Assembly (NCBI GenBank): GCA_034387635.1
Contig: JAOANU010000004.1
Location: 1,426,001 to 1,490,000 of the forward strand
Length of the DNA stretch: 64,000 nt
From: Rhodosporidiobolus odoratus
Lineage: Eukaryota; Basidiomycota; Microbotryomycetes; Sporidiobolales; Sporidiobolaceae
Direction of reading: 5' to 3'
This document shows, one piece after another, positions 26,334 through 37,800 of the stretch. The position numbers were made by a program, and so were the translations under genes. The stretch's first letter is position 1. Each line of letters opens with the position of its first letter. Below the pieces are notes generated by a model. It saw only the letters and a program-made list of their open reading frames with translations, made no database searches and was not told the DNA's origin.

Positions 26334-27324
26334 CTTTTCCCTTTTCCCTCTCCTTATCTCTCCCGGGCTATTCTGTTTTTGCCGGCATCAAGTCACGTCC
26401 CGTCTCGTTGACACATGACCCCCACTTACGGTTTTGACTCGAGCAGCGCTTCGCCCTCTACTGTCACCACTGTCACACCCCGATTTCAGGAGCCGATTAT
26501 CTCCCAATCACCGATCCACTCTTACCTCCTTCCTCTTCCTCTTCCTCCTCCTCTCTAACCTCCTCTGCCTCATCTGAAAGCCGCAAGAGCAAGAGCAAGA
26601 AAGGACAAACTCGAACCCGCACGAGGTACTACCACCCTCTGCATTTCTTCTGTTCCGGCTGCGGAGATCCGTTTATCGATCCCGTCTTGTTTGAGAAATC
26701 CCATTCCCACTCTCACTCGAATCCTCTAGTGCAACAGCAAGAGGCGGCGGAATTGGAAGTGAAACCCTATTTCGCCCATTCCGGTCACCCGTATTGCAAA
26801 GAGTGTGAATTGAGGATTTATAGACCCAAGTGTCCGGGGTGTAGAGGGGGGATTTGGGAGGAGGAGGGGTTTTTGGAGGTTCCTGTTTCTTCGATCTCGA
26901 AGGTCAGCAAGGGGAAAAAGGATCAGGAGGGGAAGGAAGGAGAGGATGGAGGAGGAAAGGAAGAGGATGAGGGCGAGGAGAAACAGATGTGGCATGTTGA
27001 ATGTTTCAAGTGTACTGTACGTCCGTTCTTTCTTTTTCTTTTTCTTTCTTTCCCATCTCCCCGTTTTCTTCTTTCTTCTAGTCTTCTTTCTTCTTGACCC
27101 CCTCGTCCAACCTGCTGATCCACTCCTCCTGCTGCTCCTCCTCCTCCTCCTCCTCCTCCTCCTTCTCCTCCTTTTCTTTGAAACAGCGCTGTCAAACCCC
27201 TCTCTCGTCGCACTACCTTCTCCGACTCGAGTCTACCCTGGTTCCGTTGACTAGGAAACAGGGAGGAGGGTTTGAGGAGGTTGTGGAGGAGAGACCTTAT
27301 TGTAGGGAGTGTTATGATTTGTGA
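24503..27324 (+). CDS. Paxillin-like protein with three LIM domains
   Basis: The N-terminal 400 or so residues are Ser/Pro-rich and disordered, with a run of 14 Asn. LIM1 starts ICTSCHTPIYGRVLLALERK and WHPGCFRCAERGC. It is then interrupted by about 80 acidic/basic low-complexity residues before CMVHFEE. After the poly-C intron, LIM2 begins RFALYCHHCHTPISGADYL and closes with HPLHFFCSGC and HPYCKECELRIY. LIM3 runs from CPGCRGGIWEEEGF through WHVECFKC to RPYCRECYDL at the stop. Three C-terminal LIM domains after a long disordered arm match fungal Pxl1, which acts at the cytokinetic ring with Rho/Cdc42 signalling; orthology is inferred. An upstream in-frame ATG at 24362 would add 47 residues. 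Confidence 0.82.
25667..25708 (+). repeat. AAC trinucleotide run encoding poly-Asn
   Basis: Thirteen AAC codons and a final AAT give 14 consecutive Asn after an Asp stretch in the disordered arm of the LIM protein. Length polymorphism between strains is likely. Confidence 0.9.
26299..26330 (+). repeat. Poly-C tract in LIM-gene intron
   Basis: Thirty-two consecutive C lie 5 bp inside the donor of the intron at 26294-26446. The flanking exons splice in frame (MVHFEE to RFALYC), so the tract is intronic. Its exact length is uncertain because of homopolymer sequencing error. Confidence 0.85.
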
Positions 27325-27524
27325 GGAGTTGTGCAAGGTGGAGAGGGGTGGGGGGTGGGGGGGAGGAGCGACATGGACACTTTTGGATCGGTTTCGGTTT
27401 TTGTATCGATTGGCATGCACGGTTCGAGACTGATTGTGTTTGTTGATTTTTCGATGCATCATTCGTCTCCCAAGCGTGTCTGATCCTTTCGGTCATCTTG
27501 ACGCAGTCTACCGGAGTCCGGGGA

Positions 27525-27685
27525 CGCCCAACCAGGTCAAGAAGACCACCTACGCTCAGTCGGCGCAGGTTAGGGATGTTCGATTGCGTCCCGTCTTGTT
27601 TTCTCTCTTTCCTTTCTCCCCCTCTTGCATACTGACGAGTGTCGACGTGACAACAGGGTCATCCAGCGCGACGCTGAACAAGCGA
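27525..27685 (+). pseudogene. Broken fragment of ribosomal protein S3a gene
   Basis: Matches the RPS3a gene of this window (minus strand, about 31460-31615). It carries the codons for [16 protein letters not shown], a piece of the following intron and the next exon start (VIQRDA, parent IIQREA). Compared with the parent it has a 14-nt deletion just after QVR and a donor GT changed to TT, so it can be neither spliced nor read through. The intron is retained, so it was copied at DNA level. It lies on the opposite strand from the parent, about 4 kb away. Confidence 0.85.
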
Positions 27686-27769
27686 TTCCAAGGATGCTAG
27701 TGGCATGTGAGTCACACTGAGTGCTATCAGAGCAAAGGAACGGAGGAAAGTGTATCGTTCTGGTTGGAT

Positions 27770-27780
27770 GACCTTCTCAA
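27770..27780 (+). repeat. Recurring word GACCTTCTCAA
   Basis: An exact copy less than 100 bp from the RPS3a fragment, in the context GGATGACCTTCTCAAATAGG. Confidence 0.55.
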
Positions 27781-28686
27781 ATAGGCGCTGGTTATCGCTT
27801 TCTTTCCATTTTGGCAGACTTTGCCATGGCCATGCGCCGGGTCCCGTGAAGTCGTGCAGCTCTTCTTTGAGCAACCCTAGCCGAGACATCCGCTGTCTTG
27901 CTAACCAGCTGTCGCCTGAGCTTTTCAACCCGTCCAATGTCTGGAAGCTCTCTGCCACAGCGCGCCAGTTGCTCAGCTGCAACTGGACAGACGGGACAGG
28001 CTGGACCACTAAGGACGCTGCCACACAAAGTGGAAGTATAGGACTACAAGCAGCGGGTCTTGCCTCCGCAAAGCCGAGCGAAACTGATCGATGTTCTTGA
28101 TCAAGTCGGCGCGAAACCTGCCGCATCGAAGAGTGAAGTCAGTACGCAGGGACACATTGGCATAAGTCAGGATGACGTACATTCGAGACCATAAAACAGA
28201 TGTACTCTTGCGCTCGCCGAGACTTGGAATGGGTGCGGCGGGTGACGAGGTGACCGAGGGGACGTCCGGACTTGCAGATGATGCTGCTGGAGGCAGAAAG
28301 CAGGGGCAGCGCCATTACGGGAGCACCACGAGTAGCTGTTGGTGGTGGTAGGAGAGGCGAGGTCTGTACGGTAATGGAGAGCAGGAAGGGAGATGCATCG
28401 GTCTGCGTGCCCTCGTCAACCCCTTTACCCTGCTCCGGCTGGAGAGTTAGATCCGCCGCGATCTCGATAGAGTTGTCCACGAGGGTCGTATCTCCATCCT
28501 CACCGCCATAGTCCTCCCAACCGCCGCCATACTCCTCGCCGTCTTCGCCGCCGTAAACCTCGGCACGAGTCAACGAACGGGTCGGAGGGCATGTCGTCGA
28601 AGATGTGCAGAGTTTCAAGCAGCAGTAGCTGGGAATTACCAAGGGGAGAAGCGGAATCGGGAGGGACATGCGATACTCGAGTAAAG
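27781..28686. other. Unexplained intergenic stretch
   Basis: Downstream of the RPS3a fragment. A 186-codon minus-strand frame (28139..28699) encodes an acidic Gly/Tyr-rich segment (EVYGGEDGEEYGGGWEDYGG), but no domain or splice pattern supports it. It would overlap the proposed start of the gene at 28687. I see nothing else supportable. Confidence 0.3.
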
Positions 28687-29708
28687 ATGAGAGCTGCAAC
28701 TCGCCTTTCAGCTTGCGCCGGTCTCATCTTGACCAGACGCAGCTACCAGAGTCTTGCGACCGCTCTTCTGAGGCCCTCCCGCCCTCAATCGCCCGTCGTC
28801 GGCCACCTACGCCCGCCGCCTGCTGACCTCGACTCCGGTCAAACTCAATCCTCGTGGTCCGCCAGCTGCTCAGGTTGATACCGGGACAACTTGAGCGAAT
28901 CAAAAGTCTTCAAGTAACGTCGACTGCGCCCTCTGATCCAATGTTCGCGGCGGACTCACTCGTGCGGTTCGAGGAATCGAGACTTGACCTCGGCTGCGAC
29001 AAAGGCGGAAGAGGCGCCGGAGCAGGGATGCGGTCGAATGGTGTTGTAGGGACTTGGCTGTTAGGCACAGCGTATTAGACCAGAATGAACAACGAAGACT
29101 GATCAAGCCCCTCCCTCCCTAAATTCAGAATCCAATCGCTCTTCTGCCGCCTCGAATACCCCCATCCCTACCTTCGAGTCGCCCGCCGGCGAGTACCCTC
29201 CGTTCGCTCTCAATGACCCTCGCCGCCTCATCCGCGAGTCCACCCTTTCCGCCCGGTTCCCCGTGCACGAATCCGGCGGAGGGAGCCAAGTTCTGAGCAA
29301 TCTATCGAGGGCACAGCAAGAGAAAGCGCTCGCAGGACGTCTTAACCCGTAACCGCGCCGACCAAGGGAACTTCTCGCCCGTACTTGCCGCTCCTCCACC
29401 CGTCCGCCGCTTCGGCTCTGTCGGTCTTCTCACCTATCATCCCCGTGTCGCTCGTCGAAACCCCTCCGATCAATCAGTACGCGCTGCAGCCTCTACCCGG
29501 CACGCCGCTCAACATTGCAATCGGAACCGCCGTCGTCGCTTGCCTCTCGTATCTATCGTTCTACTTGATCGAAGGTTTTGCTCCGCGTCACGTGGCGGAG
29601 GCGTGGCTCAAGTGGATGCATGGCGAGGCGCACGAAGGCCGCGCTGAGGCAGTGGGGCAGGCGACGATGTTTAAGCGGTGGAAGAAGGGTATTGATCGAT
29701 TCATCTAG
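28687..29708 (+). CDS. Putative small mitochondrial membrane protein, unrecognised
   Basis: Tentative multi-exon gene. The first exon starts MRAATRLSACAGLILTRRSY, an Arg-rich amphipathic leader lacking acids, as in mitochondrial presequences. A middle block near 29100-29350 reads TPIPTFESPAGEYPPFALND and RRLIRESTLSARFPVHESGG, with LSRAQQEKALAGRLNP before a GTAACC donor. The last exon, from about 29478, reads YALQPLPGTPLNIAIGTAVV with a transmembrane segment, and ends FKRWKKGIDRFI. The exon connecting the leader to the middle block is not resolved. I recognise no family. The leader and the middle/last exons could belong to different genes. Confidence 0.35.
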
Positions 29709-31086
29709 AAGGGCGGTTGGGACGGGCTTCTGTGCTCCCTCATCCGCTACGGATAGGAGAGCGACGGTAACCATCACCTCCCGGCGAGTGGACGGATTCA
29801 GATGCGCCCGTTCGATCACTTCAAAAGTCCGTCTGCCGTCGGCCACCTCTCCCTCAACGCCTTCCTCCTTCGCTCTCTCAGTTCGTGCTTTCCCCCATCT
29901 CGAGTCCGAGATTGACGTCACCATCAGCTTCGTCTCTAGCGCCGCCCACCCTCCCCACCACCCTCTCTCGCAGCGAGATGAAGCGCCTCGAAGCGCTCAT
30001 CAATTCCTGGAGGTGGACGGACGTAGATCACGGTGGAGCAAACGTCAAAGGAGGGGGACGCTTCTGCGCCACGACTCACCAGACGCGCACCCTGTCTCGC
30101 CTTCCCGCCACGATGACGCTCGGCGACTTGGACCCGCTTGTCCAACCGGGAATTGGTCCAGCCGGAGTTTGGACTATCCTGCTCATTGGCTTCGGTGAGG
30201 ACGCCACGGTCATGGACGTTCTGGCTGTATTGTCGGGGTTGGAGCGGGAAGGGGAAGAGCTTGACGAGGTGGAGGACAAGGAGGAGGAGGGGGAAAAGGC
30301 GGATCAGCCCAAGTCCTCAATCTCGAAGCCTCGTTTCGGCGTAGGAGCGATTAAGAACTGTCGTCGCACCTCCCTCCGCGGCTAGTCTGGCCCAGCTCCA
30401 GGCAGCTTTTCCTTCCCCCTTCGATTTCTCAACTTCCTTCTAGGCATAAGGGAGTGGTGCCGCCCCTTCCTTCCGCCACCTCTCCTTCTTGCCCGCTACT
30501 CATCGACATCGGGCGCCGCACCCAGCGTGAAACCCTTTCCGGCGTCTGGACGAGGGAGACGATTCGTAGCGGGGACGGTTGTGGACCTTTCCCTGAGTGA
30601 GGCGACGACGAGGGGCCGCATTCATGTCGTCCCTTGCGAACGGGAGCGACGCCATCCGCGTTGCTTTCGATGTCTCGCCCCAGACGGCCTCGGTGGTGAC
30701 GTAATCACTCGATGGAATGGCAAGCTCTTCACGGTGCGTCGGAAGGACGGGCGCAGCGGTGATCTTGAGGTTTAATCGGGCGCGAGGTGGGCCGGGGGGG
30801 TTCGACGACCCAGTTTGCGGAATGGGTTTGGAGTAGGGAGGAGCTGGCTGAGCGAGTCACGGCGTTCTCTGCGCCGGGCTGCGTCCGCGGCAAGAAGGGC
30901 GAGACTAAGGCGGATAAGCAGCGGAGGAAAGCAAACAACGCGGTGTTGAATGAGCGAGAGCGGCAAAAGGGTCAGTCTGGTGTTGAAGCGCATTCTCGAG
31001 TGAAACCAAGACGCTTCGATCCGCTTGTCTTTGCTTCAGAAGGTCTCCCACACAGAGTGCTACATAGTGAAAAGCGTTGTTGCATT
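29709..31086. other. Unexplained intergenic stretch with unassigned frames
   Basis: Several open frames alternate here: 29885..30385 plus (GPAGVWTILLIGFGEDATVM, then an acidic tail), 30527..30775 plus (FVAGTVVDLSLSEATTRGRI), and a basic segment near 30890-30970 (GKKGETKADKQRRKANNAVL). They might be exons of a diverged gene or remains of a mobile element. No domain was recognised and splicing could not be settled. Confidence 0.3.
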
Positions 31087-32762
31087 CTAGACAGACGCAA
31101 GTACCTCAGGCTCCTTGAAGTCGCGGACGACCTTGGTGCCGGTCTCCTCCTCGGTCGTGGCACCGCTGTGGAGCTCGAGGAGCTTGGACATGTCGACTGT
31201 CGATAGGGATGAGAAAGAAGAGGGGTCGGTGCAGCGAGCGGGGGTGTGCAGAAACATACAGGCAAGTCAGCAAAGGGATCACTGCACATGACGAGCGGGG
31301 AAAGACTGACACTTGGGAGCCTTCATGATCTTGACCTTGCGGACGTAGCAGTTCTGGAGGGGGTAGATGCCCTGCGACGCCTTCTCAATCTCGCGGCCAA
31401 TGACTTCGGGAACAAGCTTCGAGACGAGCTGCTTGAGGTCTCCCGAAGAGGCCTCGCGCTGGATGATCCTGTTGTTCCATCGACCCTTGATCATCAGCAT
31501 GTAAAGCGGGAGAGAGGGAAAAACGAGACGGGACGCACTCGAACATCTTCTTCCTGATCTCCCTAACCTGCGCCGACTGGGCGTAGGTGGTCTTCTTGAC
31601 CTGGTTGGGCCTCTTCTTACTGAACCCGATGGTGAAGAGACGGACGAGGTAACCGTCCGTGGTCTTGACATCCATCTGGGCCTCGATGCTGTTGAGCAGG
31701 AACAGAGTAGCAACGACGCAGTAACGAAGGAGAAGAGACGGAAGGGAAGTAGAACGGCAAAGGACGTAAGGTGGGGCGCAAGAGGGCCTGGTCAACACCA
31801 ACGATGGGCGGAAACGGCGAGAAAGGCAACGTACAGGGTCTGCCACTTCCTGACGAGCGAGCGGAGCTTGTCGGAGGTGAAGTCCATGCCGTGGAAGTTG
31901 GTGAGGCAGTTCTTGCCCTGCAGGGAGGAAATGCAAATGGGCAAGGTCAGTCTCGTCAAGCCACCTCACGCACATCTGTCCTTGCTCGACACCTGATCAC
32001 GCTGCCCTCATCTCGAGATTCCGAGCAACGACATACGGCCGGCGAGAGGGAGGAATAGAATGGAGGAGCAACTCACCTGAACCTCGTCAACACGGAGCTT
32101 GATCTTCCTGAACGTGTTCTCGTCGTCCTTGTTCAGGTCACCGAGCGACAGCTCAAGGATGCGACCCTTGAGCGAGTCGTTGGCGTTCTTGAGACCCGAC
32201 GAACGGTTGACGAGGGTCTTGCCAACGTTGCGGGTGTCGAACATGGACGGAGCCTTGATGTCGTACCAGTCTGTTTCGAGCGAGCAAGCATGCTGTCAGC
32301 TACGGCAAGGTGTGGAGCGGGAGAGGGGAGATAGACGGACCCTTGCGGGTGAAGGGGTCGACCACGCGCTTCTTGATGCCCTTCTTTCCCTTGGAAAGGC
32401 GCTTGTTTTTACCGACAGCTGCAACACATTGACCGCACAGTTGAACCCGTCAGCCACTTGTCCTGAAAGTTGACTGTCGCGAGGTGTTGTCATTGTCGCC
32501 CTGTGTGAGCCGTCAAAGCTTCATCCGTCCGTCGGGCAATTCCCCGTCTCGCCACAGCCCTGCCATTCTGCCCGCCTGTCTAGCCTGTCCTACTCGCACT
32601 ACTGCCCGTTATAGCCTTCCCTCTGCTCGACTGATGCGAGTTATGGCGAGATGTTGGTGTGGGTAGACCAAGTTCTCAAAATCGGCTGAACAAAGTCGTG
32701 ACTGGTTGAGGGGACAGGTGGAGGGTAGTAGAGTGTAGCTGTAGGGTGTAAGACTGACCCAT
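31087..32762 (-). CDS. RPS1: 40S ribosomal protein S3a (eS1)
   Basis: Small-subunit ribosomal protein near the mRNA exit. Exon 1 is only ATGG (32762-32759), followed by a 340-bp intron to 32418, where [20 protein letters not shown] begins; this is the classic S3a N-terminus. Later exons give [125 protein letters not shown] and [20 protein letters not shown]. The C-terminus is [17 protein letters not shown]. At about 255 residues it has normal length. Long first introns after a minimal coding exon are common in fungal ribosomal protein genes. A broken copy of one exon-intron junction lies at 27525-27685. Confidence 0.97.
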
Positions 32763-34838
32763 GATTGCAGTTGGTGGTGAAAAACGCGAAGCACGAAGAG
32801 CACAAAGAAGAAAGAGAAGTCGAGCCCAAATTCAACTCGAGTGGAACCAACTCAGTTTACTCGGCTCCTTCCACCGCATTCGCTGGCCTGTGCTGCTCCG
32901 TACAGCGTTTATTCACTCAGCTGCGCGCCCTTTCAGCTCCGAACTCCCAACGATGCGCCGTCATCGAGGTGTCGATGTCGCCCTTCCGCCTCATCAATTC
33001 ACCACCCGCCCCGCACTCTCGCAAGCTATGTGGACCTACTGCCGTCTTTACATAGCCTATGCTACACTGCTCGACCACGCTCAGGCCGCAGGGAAGCCTC
33101 CTACGAGCCGCCGTCGCACCGGTTCAACCACTCGCTTCACCACCTCCGCCACGCGTCGCTCTCCAGACTAGACGGCTCAAAGATCCGTAATTTCGGTTCA
33201 ACCTCAAAGCCAAGACAGCGCAGCTCATTGCACTTAGGTGCCAGCTCCTCCGCGAATATGCCCTTTGCATCTCGGCCGTTTCACTTGCTCTTCCTTCTTT
33301 AATAGACCGAGATCTCGCCTACGAGGCACCGTCTCGACGTGACGACAGGTTGACTCCGCGAGCATGTTAGAGTTCCACACACTTGTCTATTCACGCGTCG
33401 ACAAACCTGTGCTGTCGTTGTGGTTTTGACTCCTGCTCAGGCTCAGTCTTCTTCGCCTACTCGCTGAGAGACAAACGCGTTGAAGGTTGGTCGGAGGCCT
33501 AGACGAGCTTCAGTCTCTTGACGAGCATTCGCTCCCTGAAGGCATGGGTTGTAAGGATGCGGCAGAACCGGAGCGAGGCAGACATGGGGTTTTTCTCGAG
33601 CCATAGCGTGAGGTGATTGATAAAAAGGGGAGTCGGGACGTGGCGCGCTATTCTCGATACATAGCGACATTAATGAGTTACACGCCGAGGAGGTGGAAAG
33701 ACAAGCTTCGCCCCTGAAAAAGTCTGAATGAACTCGAGGCGATCAGAGAGCGGAGAGGAGAAAAAAACGACTCCCCTCATTACCGACGGACAGCTTGACA
33801 AGCCTATCATCCGTGCCAACTTTGACACTACCGGCCGCACCGCAACTGATCTCGCTACCCCACGCCGTTGTACACCTCGACCACCACCTCCAGATTGAGC
33901 GAAGGAAGGGTGCCGGCGCTAATTCACCTCGAACACCTCAAAGAGCTGTGTGAGCGCTACTGGTGGACTGGTGAGCTCATTCTTCACGGAAATGGAGCAA
34001 TTGCAAGCCTACAACGGAACCGAGGAGCCTGGTAGGAAACGAGGAGGAAATGAGGGGGACACCGGTGGGGAACGGCAGCGCACCATCGAGGAGGACTGTC
34101 CGGCCACGATAGGACAATCACGAGGGCTGTTTGGACAACCACGCCCCGCCCAGTCAACACCAGGAGACAGGTGGGAGCCTTCTACGGATTCCGCTTTCTT
34201 CCAGCGTGAAGCGCTGCCTCCGCCAAACGCGAGGCGCTGAAGGCCCTTCTCCGAAATCCTGGACAATCAGTCGGCGGTGCCCCCCCGTCGAGAAGAAGTA
34301 CTTGATCACCCTTGATGAGGGCTTTCCTCCCCAAGTTTTCCTCGCCTTTCCCCCCTCTCCTTTTCTTCCCATTCTCTCCGCCGTACAACTCCTGAGGTCA
34401 ATTCGTGTCCGGAGGCACCCAGCCTCGTGCATGTGCTTGGCGCTGCATAAGTACCTCTACAGGCGTACGCCCTTGTTTGGTCCTTCTCTTCGCCCACCAC
34501 CAAGAAAAGAGTGGTCTGACCGCGGAGTCACCGCCTCTCGCTCGCCGCACGAGCCTCTTCAGCCTCTTGGACTCGACGTAGTTATCGATCAAGCAAAAGA
34601 GAACCGGTGTGCGGTTATTACGACTGCGGTGTGGCTTACGCGTTCTTGTTATCCCTCTTCTCTTCCCCTCCTTTCTCCCCAACCGCCGTCCTTCTTACAA
34701 CCCGCTCGCAAACAGGCCTGAAACTCTTATCGCCTTTCCCATCCTCCCTGATTCCGGCGTCCGTCGTCTTCTTCCGCCCCTCCATCCTTACACCGCCAAA
34801 CACCTCTCGCGCCTTTCCCCAAAGCCCCCTCATTGATC
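32763..34838. other. Long intergenic region, no confident gene
   Basis: About 2.1 kb between RPS3a and the kelch gene, both starting outward. It presumably contains two promoters. A 75-codon minus frame at 33443..33670 (MSLCIENSAPRPDSPFYQSP) and a plus stretch near 33190-33290 (AKTAQLIALRCQLLREYALC) look mildly coding-like but have no support. No RNA gene was recognised. Confidence 0.4.
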
Positions 34839-37800
34839 ATGCTCCCCTTCAATCCTACTGCCGTCTCCGGCGCCGCCAGTCGAGCTTCCATCGCTTCCTC
34901 CTCGAACTCTTCTTCCCCCAGCTCGCGGGCTCAGCAAGTCTCGAGTGCGGCAGACTTGACGGCAGCTGTTCGGAGAACAGGTGGAGAGAGACCTCCACCT
35001 TTGGTGCGTGGGGATTTTCTCGCGTCTTCCTGTCTCTCAATGCCCTTGCCTGTTCTACCTTTGACCTGCTATGCTAATGCGTAATGTCGGCTGTACAACG
35101 CAGGTCGGCTGTTCCACCACCCTCCTCCAAGACACCCTCTACGTCTTCGGCGGTCGTCTAGTCCCTACCCGGACCATGGTCAACACTCTCTACGCGCTCG
35201 ATCTAAAAACCCTTACGTGGACCTGTTTATGGCCCTACGAAAACCCTTCTTCAGTCTCTACCCCGGCAGGTTCGCCCACTCGCGGCGAGTTTCAGGGACA
35301 GGGAGGTACAAAAGGTGGAGGACCTCAGGCGAGGTATTTTCACTCGGCTTGTGCTTGGGGGGACAAGTTGGTAGTGTTTGGTGGGGAGGGGTATGAGGAA
35401 ACTCCGGCATCGGCTTCGTCGCCTGCTTCACCAGCAAATGCTGAAGGTGAGGATCAAGGCCCGGTGCTCAAAACTCTCGACGATATTGCGATATGGGATA
35501 CGGTGGAGAAGAGGTGGACTATGCCGCAGACGGAGGTGAAGGAGGGAGTGCAGAGACCGCAGGCTAGGTATGCGCATTTGGGCGTTGTGACGAGCTGCGT
35601 GGAGGTAGTTGAGGTGGAGGCGAAGGATGGGAGGAAGAGAAAGGAGAGGAGGGAGAGGAGTGTGATGGTTGTTATGGGAGGTCAGGATATTCGGAATACT
35701 TGTGCGGTTTTTCTACTCCATCCAGCCATCCATTCGCAATACGTCTCGCCCTTCTTTTCGGTCCTGCTGAACTAGTCGTATGCTTTGTCGCTTTGCAGAC
35801 CTACACTCGCTGTCCGTCCTCGACCTCTCGACCCTGACCTGGATCCAGTCTACCACTTGGGACCGTCACATCGGTACCTACCGTGCCGTCCTCACTGCTC
35901 CCACTTATACCGTCGTCCCGCCGTCTATCATCCCTTCTTCCGAGAACGAACGGGAAAAGCTTGGCATGAAGGAAGGGGAGGAGAAGATTCAGTTGGGGTA
36001 TTCGGAGAAACCGACGGCGGAACAGCCAGAACCGCTGTTGTTGTTCTCGAATTTCAACTTCACTCAGTGCGTGCCACTCTTTCATCTTCTTTCGGACTCG
36101 GGAATCAGCTCATTCTTGTCCTCTCGTGCTCAGAGTCCGTCGCGACCTCGACCTTCTGTCCTCACCTCTCTCCTCGACTTCCCCCCTGTCAGCGACTTCA
36201 CTCTCCTCCTCCATGTCCGGCCCTTCCCTCCCTCCCGGTCTGCGTTTCCCGACGGGTACCATCATAGGCCGGCATCTCCTAGTCTTCGGAACCTTCCTCT
36301 CCCAGTCCGTCAACTCGTTCTCGATCTGGGCTCTCGATCTCGGTCCTGCCGGAGCTGGAGGAGTCAAAGGTAGGATTGAAAGGGGTGAGAAGGTCGAGTG
36401 GCTGAGGATTGATCCTGGGGCGGGATTAGGCAGGGGAAGCTGGAATAGGGCGGTTGGGTGGGGGAATACGGTAGTCGTCTTGGGTGATCGAGGTGAGTTT
36501 GCCTCCCTTCCCCCTCGCTAGGCTTAGACGAGCTGTCTGAGCTGTTCTCGATATCCTCGCAGAACGAGACATTGCTGCTGATTACGATCACCGTCAAGCA
36601 AATTGGCATCATGTTGTCTTCGTCGATATGGAGTACGTGGCCGTTCCTCCTTTGTCTGCCTTGTCATCCGCAGTTGACACCTGAAGTACAGGTGCTTCGG
36701 CGTCTACCAACCCCCTCCACGCTCTCTCCCTCCTCAAGCCCAAACCTTCGGTCTCCTCACCCTCTCCCAACCCTTCCTCTCCGACTTTGAAATAGTCTGT
36801 TCAGACAGCAAACGTCTCGCGTGCTCGCGAAAGATGCTCGTTGACCGGTGGAGCTGGCTTCGTGCGAAGATGGACGAGTTCAAGGAGAAGGCTAGTGGAG
36901 TAAAAGCGGCTCAACAGCGGAGGGAGGAGGAGAAGGAGATGAATGAGGTGGCGGTGATTACGGAGGAGGGCGTCGGAGATGACGCAGTTGAGCAGGACTC
37001 GACTTCGTCTCAAGCTGTGACCCCTGCAGCATCGGCAGCAGCGGCAGATGACCTCCGCCTCACGCCTCGCACCCTCTCCCTCCCCACACCGTCTTCCGTC
37101 GTTCAAGCCTTCCTTCAGTACCTGTACTCCCTTTCCCTCTCGACCCCGTTGCAGCTTCACCCTCCAATCCTCGCCGCCCTCCTCGTCTTCGCGAAGACTT
37201 ACGGCGATGCCCCGCTGAGGGGACTTTGCGTTCATGCCCTCCACGGGGTGTTGGAGAGAGACTCGGCGGCCGCACCGCTGGTGTATGAGGCGGCGACTGT
37301 GAGTGGATGTACGGCGCTGCAGGTCAGGGCTTTGAGGTCGATGCTGGTAAAGTCGCATTTCTCTTCTCCTTGTTGGCTTTATCCCAGCTTCTCCTTCTAT
37401 ACTGACCTAGGCGTCTCGATACATTTCGCAGGGCAACCCAACGACTCGGTCTCGGACTAGTCAACCTCCTACCGGTCAAGGTAGGCCCATCGCCGCTTGA
37501 CCCTACCTTCCTTTTTTCCCCTGCGCATTCCTTCGATCTTTCGCTTGCCCTGATCCGTTCCCGCCGTCGTTCCTTTATTTCGTGTCATGTTGTGTCCTGT
37601 CGTGTCTAGTCCAACAGTAACTCAAGAGTAGGTGGCTCCCTTCTATACAAGCGGCGGCCCCGCTCTCGAGAGACCTGTTGGCTGGATCTCTCGAGGGAAG
37701 AAAATCGGGGCTGACCCTCTGGCTCGCTTTCGTCCGTCCCATCCAGATGAGGCTATCGTATCGTCTGCACCAACCTCGTTTGCGGCAACTAGTGCTCGTG

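Noticed and set aside
27421..33200. tRNA genes suggested by GGTTCGA/GGTTCAA B-box-like words (27421, 28970, 33120, 33190)
   Set aside because: No matching A box at the right distance and no cloverleaf could be drawn.
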